Of a stretch of DNA of 64,000 nt, positions 53,962 through 63,463 are shown piece by piece (position 1 is the stretch's first letter; each line of letters opens with the position of its first letter). The notes under the pieces were generated by a model, which was given only the letters and a program-made list of their open reading frames with translations, made no database searches and was not told the DNA's origin. The stretch comes from Corynebacterium pseudokroppenstedtii (GTDB taxonomy: Bacteria > Actinomycetota > Actinomycetes > Mycobacteriales > Mycobacteriaceae). The stretch spans positions 186,001-250,000 of the forward strand of contig NZ_JAEUWU010000004.1 in assembly GCF_019754945.1 (NCBI RefSeq), read 5' to 3'. The position numbers and the translations under genes are program-made.

Positions 53962-55689
53962 ATGGCAATCTCAGCCACTAGCACTTCACTGAACAAAGAA
54001 CAGCGCGAACAAGCGTGGGAAGATTTCGGTAAAGAGCACTACGACATGGTCATCATCGGCGGAGGATCCGTCGGGGCCGGTACAGCACTAGACGCCGCAA
54101 CTCGTGGTTTGAAAGTCGCCGTTCTGGAAACCCGCGACTTCGCTGGAGGCACCTCCTCACGCTCGTCCAAGATGTTCCACGGCGGACTCCGTTACCTCGC
54201 CATGCTGGACTTCCGGCTTGTTGCCGAGGGGCTTCGCGAGCGCGAGCTCAGCATGTCCGGCCTGGCCCCACACCTGGTCAAGCCGCTGAAATTCATCTTC
54301 CCGCTGGAGCACCGCATCTGGCAGCGCCCGTTCATGGCGTCGGGCTTCATGTTGTACGACCTCATGGGCGGCGCAAAGTCCGTGCCGATGCAGAAGCACT
54401 ACACCCGCAAGGGCATGCTCAAGCTCTCCCCCGGGTTGAAGGAAGACGCACTCGTTGGCGGTGTTCGTTACTTCGACACCCTCGTTGACGACGCCCGCCA
54501 CACCATGACCGTCCTGCGCACTGCGGCAGAGTTCGGCGCAACAATCCGCCCCTCCACCCAGGTCGTCGATTTCGAGAAGGACGGGGACCGAATCACCGGC
54601 GCGAAGATCGTCGACACTGATTCTGGCCGCACAACCACCATTCACGGATCGGTATTTGTCAACGCCACCGGCATTTGGAATGACGAGATCGAAAAGCTCG
54701 CCGGTGTCGAGGGCAAATTCCACGTTCACACCTCCAAGGGTGTTCACATCGTTGTCCCGAAGTCGGTCTTGCCTGGCGACGTTGCTCTCACGTTCGTCAC
54801 GGAAAAGTCCGTTCTCTTCGTGATCCCGTGGGGTGAGTACTGGATCATCGGTACCACCGACACCGACTGGACCATGAACCTGGCTAATCCCGCACCGACG
54901 CGGGCCGATATCGACTACATCTTGGAGCACATTAACGCCAAGGTGAAGCGCCAGATCACGTACGACGACATCGTCGGCGTGTACGCGGGACTCCGCCCGC
55001 TGGTTGCTGGTTCCTCGGACTCGACGACGAACCTGTCGCGTAACCACGCCGTCGCCCGCGTTGCCCCTGGTCTCGTGTCTGTGGCTGGCGGTAAGTACAC
55101 GACCTACCGCGTGATCGGTGCCGATACGGTCGACGCCGCCAAGGAAGACATTCCGTTCGATGTTCCGGATTCGGTCACCACGGATGTTCCGCTCCTCGGT
55201 GCCGACGGCTACCACGCACTGGCCAACCAGATCCCGCAGCTGGCCAAGCGGCTGGGAATCTCCGAAAAGACCGTGGAGCACCTGCTCAACCGCTATGGTT
55301 CGCTCATCTACGAAGTTCTGGCACCTGCCGACAAGGACAAGTCCCTGCTTGAGCCAATCCCGGGCGCACCGGCCTACTTGATGGCTGAAGCGCTGTATGC
55401 AGCTACCCACGAGGGTGCTGCTCACCTGGAGGACATCCTTCACCGCCGTATGCGCCTCGCGATGGAATATGACCACCGTGGCGTCGAATGTGCGGAAGCC
55501 GTCTCCAAGCTGGTTGCGGACACGATGGGCTGGGATGAAAAGGCCCGCAAGGAAGAGATCAAGGTCTTCACGGATCGTGTCGAGGCTCAGAAGAAGGCTG
55601 AAAAAGAGCTAACCGACGAGTCCGCTAACAAGATCGAGGCGAGCGTCGAAGATACTCGCCCGGACGTCGATACTTCTCAGGACAGGTGA
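53962..55689 (+). CDS. glpD: aerobic glycerol-3-phosphate dehydrogenase
   Basis: A 575-aa FAD enzyme that oxidises glycerol-3-phosphate to dihydroxyacetone phosphate and feeds electrons to the quinone pool. FAD motif MVIIGGGSVGAGTALDAATRG at about residues 30-50; FAGGTSSRSSKMFHGGLRYL and IGTTDTDW are GlpD signatures. VAGGKYTTYR is the late nucleotide contact. An acidic tail of about 30 residues is extra. Excellent gaaggagg site. First of the glpD-glpF-glpK set; glpF follows after one base. Confidence 0.96.
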   Translation: MAISATSTSLNKEQREQAWEDFGKEHYDMVIIGGGSVGAGTALDAATRGLKVAVLETRDFAGGTSSRSSKMFHGGLRYLAMLDFRLVAEGLRERELSMSGLAPHLVKPLKFIFPLEHRIWQRPFMASGFMLYDLMGGAKSVPMQKHYTRKGMLKLSPGLKEDALVGGVRYFDTLVDDARHTMTVLRTAAEFGATIRPSTQVVDFEKDGDRITGAKIVDTDSGRTTTIHGSVFVNATGIWNDEIEKLAGVEGKFHVHTSKGVHIVVPKSVLPGDVALTFVTEKSVLFVIPWGEYWIIGTTDTDWTMNLANPAPTRADIDYILEHINAKVKRQITYDDIVGVYAGLRPLVAGSSDSTTNLSRNHAVARVAPGLVSVAGGKYTTYRVIGADTVDAAKEDIPFDVPDSVTTDVPLLGADGYHALANQIPQLAKRLGISEKTVEHLLNRYGSLIYEVLAPADKDKSLLEPIPGAPAYLMAEALYAATHEGAAHLEDILHRRMRLAMEYDHRGVECAEAVSKLVADTMGWDEKARKEEIKVFTDRVEAQKKAEKELTDESANKIEASVEDTRPDVDTSQDR

Positions 55690-55690
55690 G

Positions 55691-56440
55691 ATGGAAACGC
55701 TAACAGGCCCCCAAGCCATGGGGTGGGAATTCTTCGGCACGATGATGCTGATGCTGTTTGGTAACGGTGTGTGTGCCGCGGTCAATCTCCGAACGTCCAC
55801 GGCTCGCAACACCAACTGGCTGACCATTGCTTTTGGCTGGGGTCTCGCAGTGTTTATCGGCGCGAGTATCGCTGATAAAACCGGTGGCCACCTGAACCCG
55901 GCCGTCACCTTGTCCCTTGCTATCGACGACAAACTCGAGTGGTCACTCGTCCCCTGGTACTTCGGCGGACAGATGCTCGGCGCGATGGCTGGTGCGTTCC
56001 TAGCGTGGGCAGCATTCAAGCAATTGTTTGATGCCAACAACCTGGATGAGAACGGCAATAACGTCAAGGGAAATGCCACCACGCAAGGCATTTTCTTCAC
56101 CGTCCCCGCTCATCCCAACAACTTTTGGAATGCACTAACAGAGTTCATCGCCACATACTCATTGTTGGTCTTCATTCTCCTCGGTCCTTCCGGTGGAGAC
56201 TTGGGACCGCTCAAGTACTTCGGCGTTGCGTTCATCATCGTCGCTATCGGTTTGTCCCTCGGTACACCCACCGGGTACGCGATTAACCCCGTGCGTGACC
56301 TTGGCCCGCGCCTGATGTACGCCTTTGTACTGCCCATTAAGGACAAAGGCGCAGCACAGTGGGCATACGCTTGGGTTCCGATCGTCGGACCGATGCTCGG
56401 TGCTGTCGCCGCCGGCCTCACCGCCGTAGCCCTCGGATAA
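55691..56440 (+). CDS. glpF: glycerol uptake facilitator (aquaglyceroporin)
   Basis: A 249-aa MIP-family channel with six helices. The first half-helix loop is HLNPAVTLS (NPA). The second reads YAINPVRDLGPRL, with NPV instead of NPA but the RDxGPR glycerol-channel pattern kept. GNGVCAAVNL near the N-terminus is typical for GlpF. It begins one base after the glpD stop, so the pair is coupled. The NPV change could alter pore selectivity slightly; glycerol remains the likely substrate. Confidence 0.93.
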   Translation: METLTGPQAMGWEFFGTMMLMLFGNGVCAAVNLRTSTARNTNWLTIAFGWGLAVFIGASIADKTGGHLNPAVTLSLAIDDKLEWSLVPWYFGGQMLGAMAGAFLAWAAFKQLFDANNLDENGNNVKGNATTQGIFFTVPAHPNNFWNALTEFIATYSLLVFILLGPSGGDLGPLKYFGVAFIIVAIGLSLGTPTGYAINPVRDLGPRLMYAFVLPIKDKGAAQWAYAWVPIVGPMLGAVAAGLTAVALG

Positions 56441-56597
56441 ATCATGAATACAGTGCGCTCCGCCCGACCCCTCAGTGTCGCCCGGGGCGCGCTTGTATAT
56501 ACGCGAAGGAACAGCACTCCCCTCAACAGCCCCATCAGTTACCACTAACACACGCAAGACAACTCAGTAACTATCCAACACACATTTTGGAGATCCC

Positions 56598-58136
56598 ATG
56601 CCAGAGAAATATGTAGCAGCCATCGACCAGGGAACCACCTCCACCCGGTGCATTCTTTTCCGCCACGATGGGTCGATTGCCACCGTCGCCCAGTTCGAGC
56701 ACAAGCAGATCTTCCCGAAGAAGGGCTGGGTTGAGCACGATGCCAACGAAATCTGGAACAATACCCGGCGCGCAGTCGGTGAAGCCATGGCGGAACTGGA
56801 CATTTCCGTCAACGACGTCGTTTCTGTCGGCATTACCAACCAGCGTGAAACGACGGTGGTGTGGGACAAGAACACCGGAGAGCCCGTCTACAACGCGATC
56901 GTGTGGCAGGACACCCGCACTAATGACATTGCACAGCGGCTTGCTGGCGACGAAGGACCGGACCGTTGGCGCAAGACCACAGGTGTTCGCCTGAATTCGT
57001 ACCCCGCCGGCCCCAAAATTATGTGGATTTTGGAGAACGTGGATGGTGCCCGCGAGAAAGCGGAAAAAGGTGATCTCTTCTTCGGAACGATCGACACCTG
57101 GCTCTTGTGGAACCTCACCGGCGGCGTCGACGGCGACAACGGCAACCCTGCTTTACACGTCACCGATGTGACCAACGCGTCCCGTACGTCGCTCATGGAC
57201 CTCAAGACGCTGCAGTGGGATGAAGACCTGTGCAAGGCGATGGATATTCCGATGTCCATGCTTCCCGAAATCCGCCCATCGATCGGCGATTTCCGCACGG
57301 TACGCGCCCGCGGTTCACTCGCTGGCGTCCCCATTCGAGGTGTCCTCGGTGACCAGCAAGCCGCTATGTTCGGTCAGTGCTGTTTCGGAAATGGCGACGC
57401 AAAGAACACCTACGGGACAGGCTTGTTCCTGTTGCTCAACACTGGTTCAAAGCCTAAGTGGAGTGACAACGGCTTGATCTCCACCGTGTGCTACCAGATT
57501 GAGAATCAAAAGCCGGTCTACGCACTCGAGGGATCGGTCGCCATGGGCGGCTCCCTGGTGCAGTGGCTTCGTGACAACCTTCAGCTGATTCCTAATGCAG
57601 CCGCTGTTGAGAACATGGCCAAGTCCGTGGAGGACAACGGAGGCGTGTACTTCGTTCCTGCTTTCTCGGGTCTTTTTGCTCCGCGGTGGCGTCCCGATGC
57701 CCGTGGTGTCATCGTCGGACTAACGCGTTTTGCCAACCGCAATCACCTCGCCCGTGCCGTTCTTGAAGCAACCGCGTACCAAACCCGCGAGGTGCTTGAT
57801 GCCATGGTTTCGGACTCAGGCGTAGATATTAATTCCCTGAAAGTCGACGGAGGAATGGTTATGAACGAATTCCTCATGCAATTCCAGTCCGACATCATCA
57901 ACACCGAGGTCGTTCGTCCTAAGAACATTGAGACCACCGCACTGGGTGCAGCGTACGCGGCTGGTCTGTCCGCTGGGTTCTGGGATTCACTCAATGAGCT
58001 CAAGGAACAGAGCACTGTGGACAAGGTGTGGAAGCCGAAGATGGGCGAAGACGAGCGGAAGCAGCTCTACAGCGATTGGAACCGCGCCGTCGAACGCACC
58101 TACAACTGGGAGGAGAGCACCAACGAGCCCAGCTAA
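56598..58136 (+). CDS. glpK: glycerol kinase
   Basis: A 512-aa FGGY kinase that phosphorylates glycerol. The N-terminus [15 protein letters not shown] is the phosphate loop. [11 protein letters not shown] and [17 protein letters not shown] bind substrate; [25 protein letters not shown] and [16 protein letters not shown] are kinase signatures. A ggag precedes the ATG. The 157-bp gap after glpF could hold a promoter, but co-transcription is likely. A hairpin terminator follows. Confidence 0.97.
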   Translation: MPEKYVAAIDQGTTSTRCILFRHDGSIATVAQFEHKQIFPKKGWVEHDANEIWNNTRRAVGEAMAELDISVNDVVSVGITNQRETTVVWDKNTGEPVYNAIVWQDTRTNDIAQRLAGDEGPDRWRKTTGVRLNSYPAGPKIMWILENVDGAREKAEKGDLFFGTIDTWLLWNLTGGVDGDNGNPALHVTDVTNASRTSLMDLKTLQWDEDLCKAMDIPMSMLPEIRPSIGDFRTVRARGSLAGVPIRGVLGDQQAAMFGQCCFGNGDAKNTYGTGLFLLLNTGSKPKWSDNGLISTVCYQIENQKPVYALEGSVAMGGSLVQWLRDNLQLIPNAAAVENMAKSVEDNGGVYFVPAFSGLFAPRWRPDARGVIVGLTRFANRNHLARAVLEATAYQTREVLDAMVSDSGVDINSLKVDGGMVMNEFLMQFQSDIINTEVVRPKNIETTALGAAYAAGLSAGFWDSLNELKEQSTVDKVWKPKMGEDERKQLYSDWNRAVERTYNWEESTNEPS

Positions 58137-58151
58137 GTAGTAGGCCATTGA

Positions 58152-58177
58152 AGCGGGCTCTCTATCTTGAGCCCGTT
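58152..58177 (+). terminator. terminator after glpK
   Basis: cgggctc (58154-58160) and gagcccg (58169-58175) form a 7-bp stem with an 8-base loop, lengthened by a G-U and an A-T pair. It lies 15 bp after the glpK stop; only two T residues follow, so it is a moderate candidate. Confidence 0.65.
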
Positions 58178-59030
58178 AATCGTGGAGCCCGGGGATTATT
58201 CGTAATTCTTCTCCGGCTCCCCCGGTTATTTAATTCACAATTTTGTTCAAGCTGTTTTTCGATCGCATCGGGGCATAGAAGTACGCCCGACATCGTTTAT
58301 TCACTGTTACATATATCCCTACGTGACAACATTCACCAGACATTGCTTTTGTCGCGTCCACATTCTTTAGCGTGAAACTCCATTTTGAGATAGAGCACAA
58401 CCCATCGAGTTAATCGTCGTTCAGGTGTGTCATTTCTTACTCTCTCACCACAGCCTATCGCTCACGTATGCGTGACCCGATTTTTACTTTCACGGGAAAA
58501 TAAGCACCCAGTCACCCCCGATTATTCACCGCATGATCACCCTCTCGGCCACGCTTTAATCTCACCATCAGATGTTTCTTCTACCTGGAAAAACGCGAAA
58601 TAGTGCTGCACTTCCAGGCTGCACAAGGGCGAGCCGAAGCATCTCACCTCCCACTCAACTCATCGGCAGGGACAGCGGATATCTCAGTTCATTACACTTC
58701 AGCCCCACACGGGGGTAGAACTGAAAATTTTTTCTTCGTCAAACTTCTGAAGTGCATTAGTATTTTCTTTAGCGATATCTACCGATTGAATCAATACTCA
58801 GGTTGGGAGCATCCGCCAGAGGAATAAAAACAGTGAGGCCTCCGTCGAGGAGAAAACTCGATATAGCAAACTTCAAGCCTCCGCTTTTCTCCCGCTCTAA
58901 GAAGTTCCCCACCGTGAAAAATTGAGATATCGGATAGATGAAGTGGTTAATTATCGCTCTAGCTGTCTACTAGAACCGTGAGAATTAACCGCGCCGACCA
59001 TTGTTCATTTCTCCCCACACGAGGTTAAAA
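58178..59030. other. 850-bp gap without a convincing gene
   Basis: This A+T-rich region lies between glpK and the lipase gene. An open frame at 58603-58827 has no ribosome site and an unlikely composition. Structures seen are a bulged hairpin at about 58185-58220 (ggagcc and ggctcc arms), a terminator-like hairpin plus T-run at 58684-58737, the palindrome attgaatcaat near 58785, and the 8-bp inverted repeat ggttaatt (58945-58952) / aattaacc (58983-58990) just upstream of the lipase start. It may encode a small RNA or a long leader. Confidence 0.45.
58684..58737 (+). terminator. orphan nested hairpin with T-run
   Basis: tcagttc (58684-58690) pairs with gaactga (58718-58724), enclosing an inner cccc/gggg stem (58703-58706, 58711-58714). 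It is followed by aaattttttcttc. It has terminator shape, yet lies 550 bp after glpK with no gene between. Confidence 0.5.
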
Positions 59031-60191
59031 ATGTCGTCCCTCAAGAAGGCCAGCGGCGCCGCTGTTCTCTCGCTTGCAGTGATCTTCGGTTCGGGCACCA
59101 TTGCCGCCGCCGAAGCCAACCCCGACGGAGTCGTACGCACCTACAACACCTACCCCGGCCGCATCACCGGCATGGTCGCCCCCGACGCTCAGGTCACTGA
59201 CGGCACGTTCACGTCGACCGATGGCAAAGGCACCCAGATCTACTGGAAGAAAAACATCATTCCCAACGCCAAGGGAAACATCGCTCTCATCCACGGTCTG
59301 GCGGAGAACCAACAACGTTACGACTACATCGCGTATCGCTTAAATTTGGCCGGGTATAACGTTTACCGCCTGGACCACCGCGGTCACGGCCGTTCTGCAG
59401 AGCCGTACAACAACGTTCATAAGGGGCTGATCGATAACTTCAACTACGTTATCGATGACATGAAGCAGCTCGTCGATATGATCCATCACGAGCAGTCCGG
59501 CAAGGTATACATGATGGGCCACTCCATGGGCGCCATGGCAACTCAGATGTATTCAGTGGTCTACCCCGACACCATCGACGCGACGGTGACCAACGGCGGT
59601 GGTGTACCGGTCAACAACTACGGCGAGAACACGCTGATGCCGGAGTACAAGCACGCCGATGGCCAGTCCTACCCGTTCTTCGTCGGGCCGTACCTGCCGA
59701 ACGACGGTAAGCGGCCGTTTGAACCACTCGACGCCATGCTGGGATATAACGTCCAGGGCGTTCTGGACCAGTTCGGCGTGAAGTTGCCACCGGACGCGGG
59801 CAAGCCGATCGAATCCCCTGAGCCGCTCAAGAATGTCGATGTACCTAATTCCTTTAAGCTCGGTGTCGTCTCGGATCCGGATGTTCGTGACCAGCTCTCT
59901 AACGATCCGCTCAACAGCAAGACGCTGAACGTATCGACGCTGTACCAGATAGCATCTGCCCTGCTCTACACCGGAGCGCACGCTAAGAACTACACGAAGC
60001 CGACGCTCATTATGCACGGCGATACCGACGGGTTGGTTCCCTACCCGCTCGATATCAACTGGTACAACGCAGTCGGATCCACCGACAAGCACATGGTCCT
60101 GTGGAAGGGATCCATGCATGAAACGATGAACGAGCCCTCCCGCGACGAAGTCATCGACCGCGCAATCGGCTTCATCGACTCGCACAACTAA
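59031..60191 (+). CDS. secreted monoacylglycerol-lipase-like alpha/beta-hydrolase
   Basis: A 386-aa exported hydrolase. The ATG at 59031 after gagg gives a clean signal peptide (SGAAVLSLAVIFGSGTIAAA, cut near residue 26); a GTG or ATG 30 bases earlier would spoil it. Core motifs: NIALIHGLAENQQRYDYIA, LDHRGHGRSAEPY, nucleophile Ser165 in VYMMGHSMGAMA, Asp in LIMHGDTDGLVPY and His in WKGSMHETMNEP. This is the serine-aminopeptidase-S33/monoglyceride-lipase group. Placed next to glpDFK, release of glycerol and fatty acids from host or skin lipids is a reasonable inference. Confidence 0.88.
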   Translation: MSSLKKASGAAVLSLAVIFGSGTIAAAEANPDGVVRTYNTYPGRITGMVAPDAQVTDGTFTSTDGKGTQIYWKKNIIPNAKGNIALIHGLAENQQRYDYIAYRLNLAGYNVYRLDHRGHGRSAEPYNNVHKGLIDNFNYVIDDMKQLVDMIHHEQSGKVYMMGHSMGAMATQMYSVVYPDTIDATVTNGGGVPVNNYGENTLMPEYKHADGQSYPFFVGPYLPNDGKRPFEPLDAMLGYNVQGVLDQFGVKLPPDAGKPIESPEPLKNVDVPNSFKLGVVSDPDVRDQLSNDPLNSKTLNVSTLYQIASALLYTGAHAKNYTKPTLIMHGDTDGLVPYPLDINWYNAVGSTDKHMVLWKGSMHETMNEPSRDEVIDRAIGFIDSHN

Positions 60192-60226
60192 GCACTCGCG
60201 GGTCGCGTACCTCCCCGTAAATACGT

Positions 60227-60260
60227 ACAGGTTACGTTCTCTTGAACGAACGCAACCTGT
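60227..60260. terminator. bidirectional terminator between lipase and serS
   Basis: acaggttacgttc (60227-60239) pairs with gaacgcaacctgt (60248-60260) with a single A-C mismatch and an 8-base loop. It lies 36 bp after the lipase stop, before convergent serS, and is followed by ctctttc. Confidence 0.75.
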
Positions 60261-60396
60261 CTCTTTCACAAAGCTTTCCGTTATATGAGACGTTGCATTC
60301 GCCCCACGCGGAGAGCTTTGTTGGACTTTAACTACACTAACCTCTTTTTCACTACATCATTCCGACAGACAGCCGGTGAAGAGCGCTAATCCCGCG

Positions 60397-61668
60397 TTAC
60401 TTCACCGGCTTCAGCACTTCTTGACCGACGTATGGCTGCAACGCCGCCGGGACCTTCACCGACCCGTCCGCCTGCTGGTTGTTCTCCAAAATGGCCACCA
60501 ACCAGCGCGTCGTCGCTAAGGTGCCATTAAGCGTCGCCGCAATCTGCGTCTTATTGTTCTCATCGCGGTAGCGGATCCCCAGCCGACGAGCCTGGAATGT
60601 GGTGCAGTTACTGGTCGACGTTAATTCGCGATACGTATTCTGCGTCGGCACCCATGCCTCAGTATCGAACTTCCGCGCTGCCGAGGAGCCTAAATCACCA
60701 CCAGCAACGTCGATAATGCGATACGGAACCTCGACGGCGGCGAGCATCTCTCGCTCCATTCTTAATAGCTTCTGGTGTTCGGCGGCCGCGTCCTCCGGTT
60801 TGCAGTAGCTGAACATTTCGACCTTGTCGAACTGGTGCACGCGAAGAATTCCCCGCGTGTCCTTGCCGTATGATCCAGCCTCACGACGGAAGCACGAGGA
60901 CCAGCCTGCGTAGCGCTTCGGACCAACGGAAAGATCGATAATCTCCTTGCTGTGGTAGCCCGCTAACGCAACTTCGGAGGTGCCCACCAAGTACTGGTTA
61001 TCCTCCTGCAAGTAGTAAATCTCGTCGGCGTGCTGCCCCAGGAAACCGGTGCCCGACATCGACTCCGGATTAACAATGACTGGGGTGATCATCAGTTCAA
61101 ACCCGTGCTGCACGGCCTTCTGTGCAGCAAGCTGAAGCATACCGAGCTGCAGCAGAGCACCTGCACCTTTGAGGAAGTAAAAGCGCGAACCCGATACTTT
61201 CGCACCGCGCTCCATATCGATAATCCCCAGGGATTCTCCGAGCTCGAGGTGGTCTTTCGGCTCGAAGTCGAATTGCGGCGGGGTCCCCACTTTTTCGAGA
61301 ACGACGAAATCTTCCTCCCCGCCGGCCGGTGCGCCTTCCACGATATTGGAGATCTGCATCTGTAGGTCGTGAACCGAAGCTTCAGCAACGCGCTGAGCTT
61401 CTTCTTTTTCCTTCACGACGTTGGACAGTTCCGTTCCCCGGGCGCGCAGGCTCTCTTTTTCCTCGGGGGATGCGTCGCGCATCTTCTTGCCCATGGATTT
61501 TGTGTAGGCCTTGTGTTCTGTGCGTGCGGCGTCGGCAGCGGAAATAGCCTCACGTCGGGCCTGGTCAGCCTGGAGGAGTTGGTCGACGAGGCCGGGGTCT
61601 TCGCCACGGGTGCGCTGGGATTCACGTACACGGTCGGGGTCATCACGAAGCTGTTTCAGATCAATCAC
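60397..61668 (-). CDS. serS: seryl-tRNA synthetase
   Basis: A 423-aa class II synthetase that charges tRNA-Ser. An N-terminal antiparallel coiled-coil arm (about 1-105) starts [17 protein letters not shown]. Motif 2 lies in [22 protein letters not shown] and motif 3 in [17 protein letters not shown]. Length matches the family. It is divergent from the septum-formation gene, in the same order as Rv3834c/Rv3835/Rv3836 in M. tuberculosis. Confidence 0.97.
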   Translation of the reverse strand: MIDLKQLRDDPDRVRESQRTRGEDPGLVDQLLQADQARREAISAADAARTEHKAYTKSMGKKMRDASPEEKESLRARGTELSNVVKEKEEAQRVAEASVHDLQMQISNIVEGAPAGGEEDFVVLEKVGTPPQFDFEPKDHLELGESLGIIDMERGAKVSGSRFYFLKGAGALLQLGMLQLAAQKAVQHGFELMITPVIVNPESMSGTGFLGQHADEIYYLQEDNQYLVGTSEVALAGYHSKEIIDLSVGPKRYAGWSSCFRREAGSYGKDTRGILRVHQFDKVEMFSYCKPEDAAAEHQKLLRMEREMLAAVEVPYRIIDVAGGDLGSSAARKFDTEAWVPTQNTYRELTSTSNCTTFQARRLGIRYRDENNKTQIAATLNGTLATTRWLVAILENNQQADGSVKVPAALQPYVGQEVLKPVK

Positions 61669-61855
61669 AGCATTAGCTTAATGGTTTTAGGGCTGTCCAG
61701 CTTCAACCGGTCAAAAAGCAAACAAGTAAGGTACAGGAATAGTACTGGAATAATAATAAGTAGTGGGCCTCATGTGGCAGCACATGCCGCGAATATACGT
61801 CGATCGCTATTAGTCAACGACCCCTAGCCAACGACCCCGGAAACGAAGGTGACGC

Positions 61856-62887
61856 ATGAAACCGACAGTCCGACGTTCCTCAGTCATTGTCGGCCTCGTC
61901 GCACTCCTCTGTGGCGGATCAGCCGCGGGCACTTTTACCTACGCCCAGGAAAAGCATTCCGATTCCGCGTCGAATACCCCCCAAACGGCACCAGGGGAAG
62001 ATAAGGAATCGAAACAGAAGTCCTTTACTAATGCTGACGCTGGGCAGTGTTTGGATTGGAAGACCTCATCCGACGGCACTGTGTCGGATTTCCAAACTGT
62101 CGACTGCGCCAAGTCTCACCGCTTCGAGGTATCTCACCGGGAGAATTTGGCGGCTTATCCGGCCAGTGAATTCGGGTCGAACGCCGGTATGCCCAGCCGG
62201 AAGCGCCAAGCAGAGTTGAGTGATGAATTGTGTAAACAGCCCACGCTCAGTTACCTGGGCGGGAAGTTTGATCCCACGGGGCGGTTCACTATTGCTCCCA
62301 TTTTGCCGCCGCAGAAGTCGTGGGCAGATGGTGACCGGACGCTGTTGTGTGGCCTCCAGGTGACGGGGAACGATGGCCACGCCAGTACGATTACGGGCAA
62401 AGCCGCTGATCAGGACCAATCTCCCGTGTTTAAGCCTGGCGAGTGCGTCGCTGTTACAGAAAAGAAGGACGATAACCAGAACAAACAAACTGACGGTGAT
62501 ACGTCCGTGGATGCCACCGCTCAGGTTGTGGATTGTAATGCTGATCACCAATATGAGGTCACGGATATCGTCGATCTGGGTGAAAAGTTCAAAGAATACC
62601 CGTCCACTGAAGATCAAAATGAGTATCTCAATAAGCGGTGTACTGATTCGGTCACAGCATTCATCGGGGGCGATGACAAGCTCTACAACTCCACGCTTGA
62701 ACCGTTCTGGACGACGCTCACGGAGGATTCCTGGAAGGGTGGCTCCCGGAACGTCAATTGCTCTCTGATTAAAACGGGAGACAATAACTCCCTATCCACT
62801 TTGAAGGGCTCTGCAAAGGGTGAATTCACTATCAATGGCAATCCGCCCCCGCCACAGCCGAGCCGTGCACCTAAACGAGGAAATTAG
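61856..62887 (+). CDS. membrane-anchored septum-formation-domain protein
   Basis: A 343-aa exported protein. A single hydrophobic segment (about residues 9-26) anchors it, and an acidic, Ser/Lys-rich spacer follows. Two related extracellular modules follow: ADAGQCLDWKTSSDG..FQTVDCAKSHRFEV (about 60-175) and FKPGECVAVTEKKDD..VVDCNADHQYEV (about 190-310). Each has paired Cys residues and the C..H..E pattern of the septum-formation (PF13845-like) domain. A Pro-rich tail ends it. Same position as Rv3835. The gaagg site supports the ATG. The zincin gene follows after 8 bp. Confidence 0.8.
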   Translation: MKPTVRRSSVIVGLVALLCGGSAAGTFTYAQEKHSDSASNTPQTAPGEDKESKQKSFTNADAGQCLDWKTSSDGTVSDFQTVDCAKSHRFEVSHRENLAAYPASEFGSNAGMPSRKRQAELSDELCKQPTLSYLGGKFDPTGRFTIAPILPPQKSWADGDRTLLCGLQVTGNDGHASTITGKAADQDQSPVFKPGECVAVTEKKDDNQNKQTDGDTSVDATAQVVDCNADHQYEVTDIVDLGEKFKEYPSTEDQNEYLNKRCTDSVTAFIGGDDKLYNSTLEPFWTTLTEDSWKGGSRNVNCSLIKTGDNNSLSTLKGSAKGEFTINGNPPPPQPSRAPKRGN

Positions 62888-62895
62888 GTTCCGTC

Positions 62896-63243
62896 ATGAT
62901 CTCCGTATCTGATGAAAGGTTCGACGAGCTCATCGACAAGGGCATTGACCTCATTCCCGAATCACTCCTACGCAATATGAATAATGTTGCGTTGGTTGTC
63001 GAACCGTGGAACCGCGACAATCCCAACACCCTGGGCCTGTATGAGGGGGTCGCTCTCACCCGGCGGACGTCGTCGTATAGCTTTGCTCTCCCCGACAAAA
63101 TCACGATTTATAAAGAAGCGATCTGTGCCTACTGCAATTCGGAAGAGGAATTGGTCCGCCAGGTTGCTGTCACCGTCGTCCATGAAATTGGGCATCATTT
63201 CGGTATCGACGACGACCGTCTGCATGAACTCGGATGGGCGTAG
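62896..63243 (+). CDS. small zincin-like metallopeptidase
   Basis: A 115-aa protein with the zinc motif VVHEIGHHFGIDDDRLHELGW near its end (His96, Glu97, His100, Asp105/106). Before it, GVALTRR and PDKITIYKEAI are typical of the MEMO-like DUF1025 small zincins, the family of Rv3836. No signal peptide, so probably cytosolic. It starts 8 bp after the septum protein and is probably co-transcribed. The substrate is unknown. Confidence 0.87.
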   Translation: MISVSDERFDELIDKGIDLIPESLLRNMNNVALVVEPWNRDNPNTLGLYEGVALTRRTSSYSFALPDKITIYKEAICAYCNSEEELVRQVAVTVVHEIGHHFGIDDDRLHELGWA

Positions 63244-63463
63244 GGGCGGATCTCCCGGCGCGAGGACCACATGGCCCGGCGCGATGACTACCCACGCGAT
63301 AGCCGCCCAATTGTAAACATTTGTTAACGCAAGGGATTAAAAGCCACTTTTTCCGTTAGACTCAGCGGAGCCGGTGCGTTGCGGAGTCCTACCCGGGTCC
63401 CACCTGGGCCCTACCCAGCGACGACACGGCACATCTTTTTGACCCGACACCATGGAGGTTTAC
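63244..63463. promoter_or_regulatory. promoter region of the aminotransferase
   Basis: This 220-bp gap contains a near-palindrome gtaaacatttgttaac (63314-63329) and an A+T-rich stretch that could be a promoter or operator. A GC-rich leader with ctaccc repeats follows. Confidence 0.4.

Noticed and set aside
54157-55476. 439-aa open frame on the - strand over glpD
   Set aside because: Antisense shadow caused by GC-biased codons.
58603-58827. 74-aa open frame between glpK and the lipase
   Set aside because: No ribosome site, crosses a terminator-like hairpin, no recognisable features.
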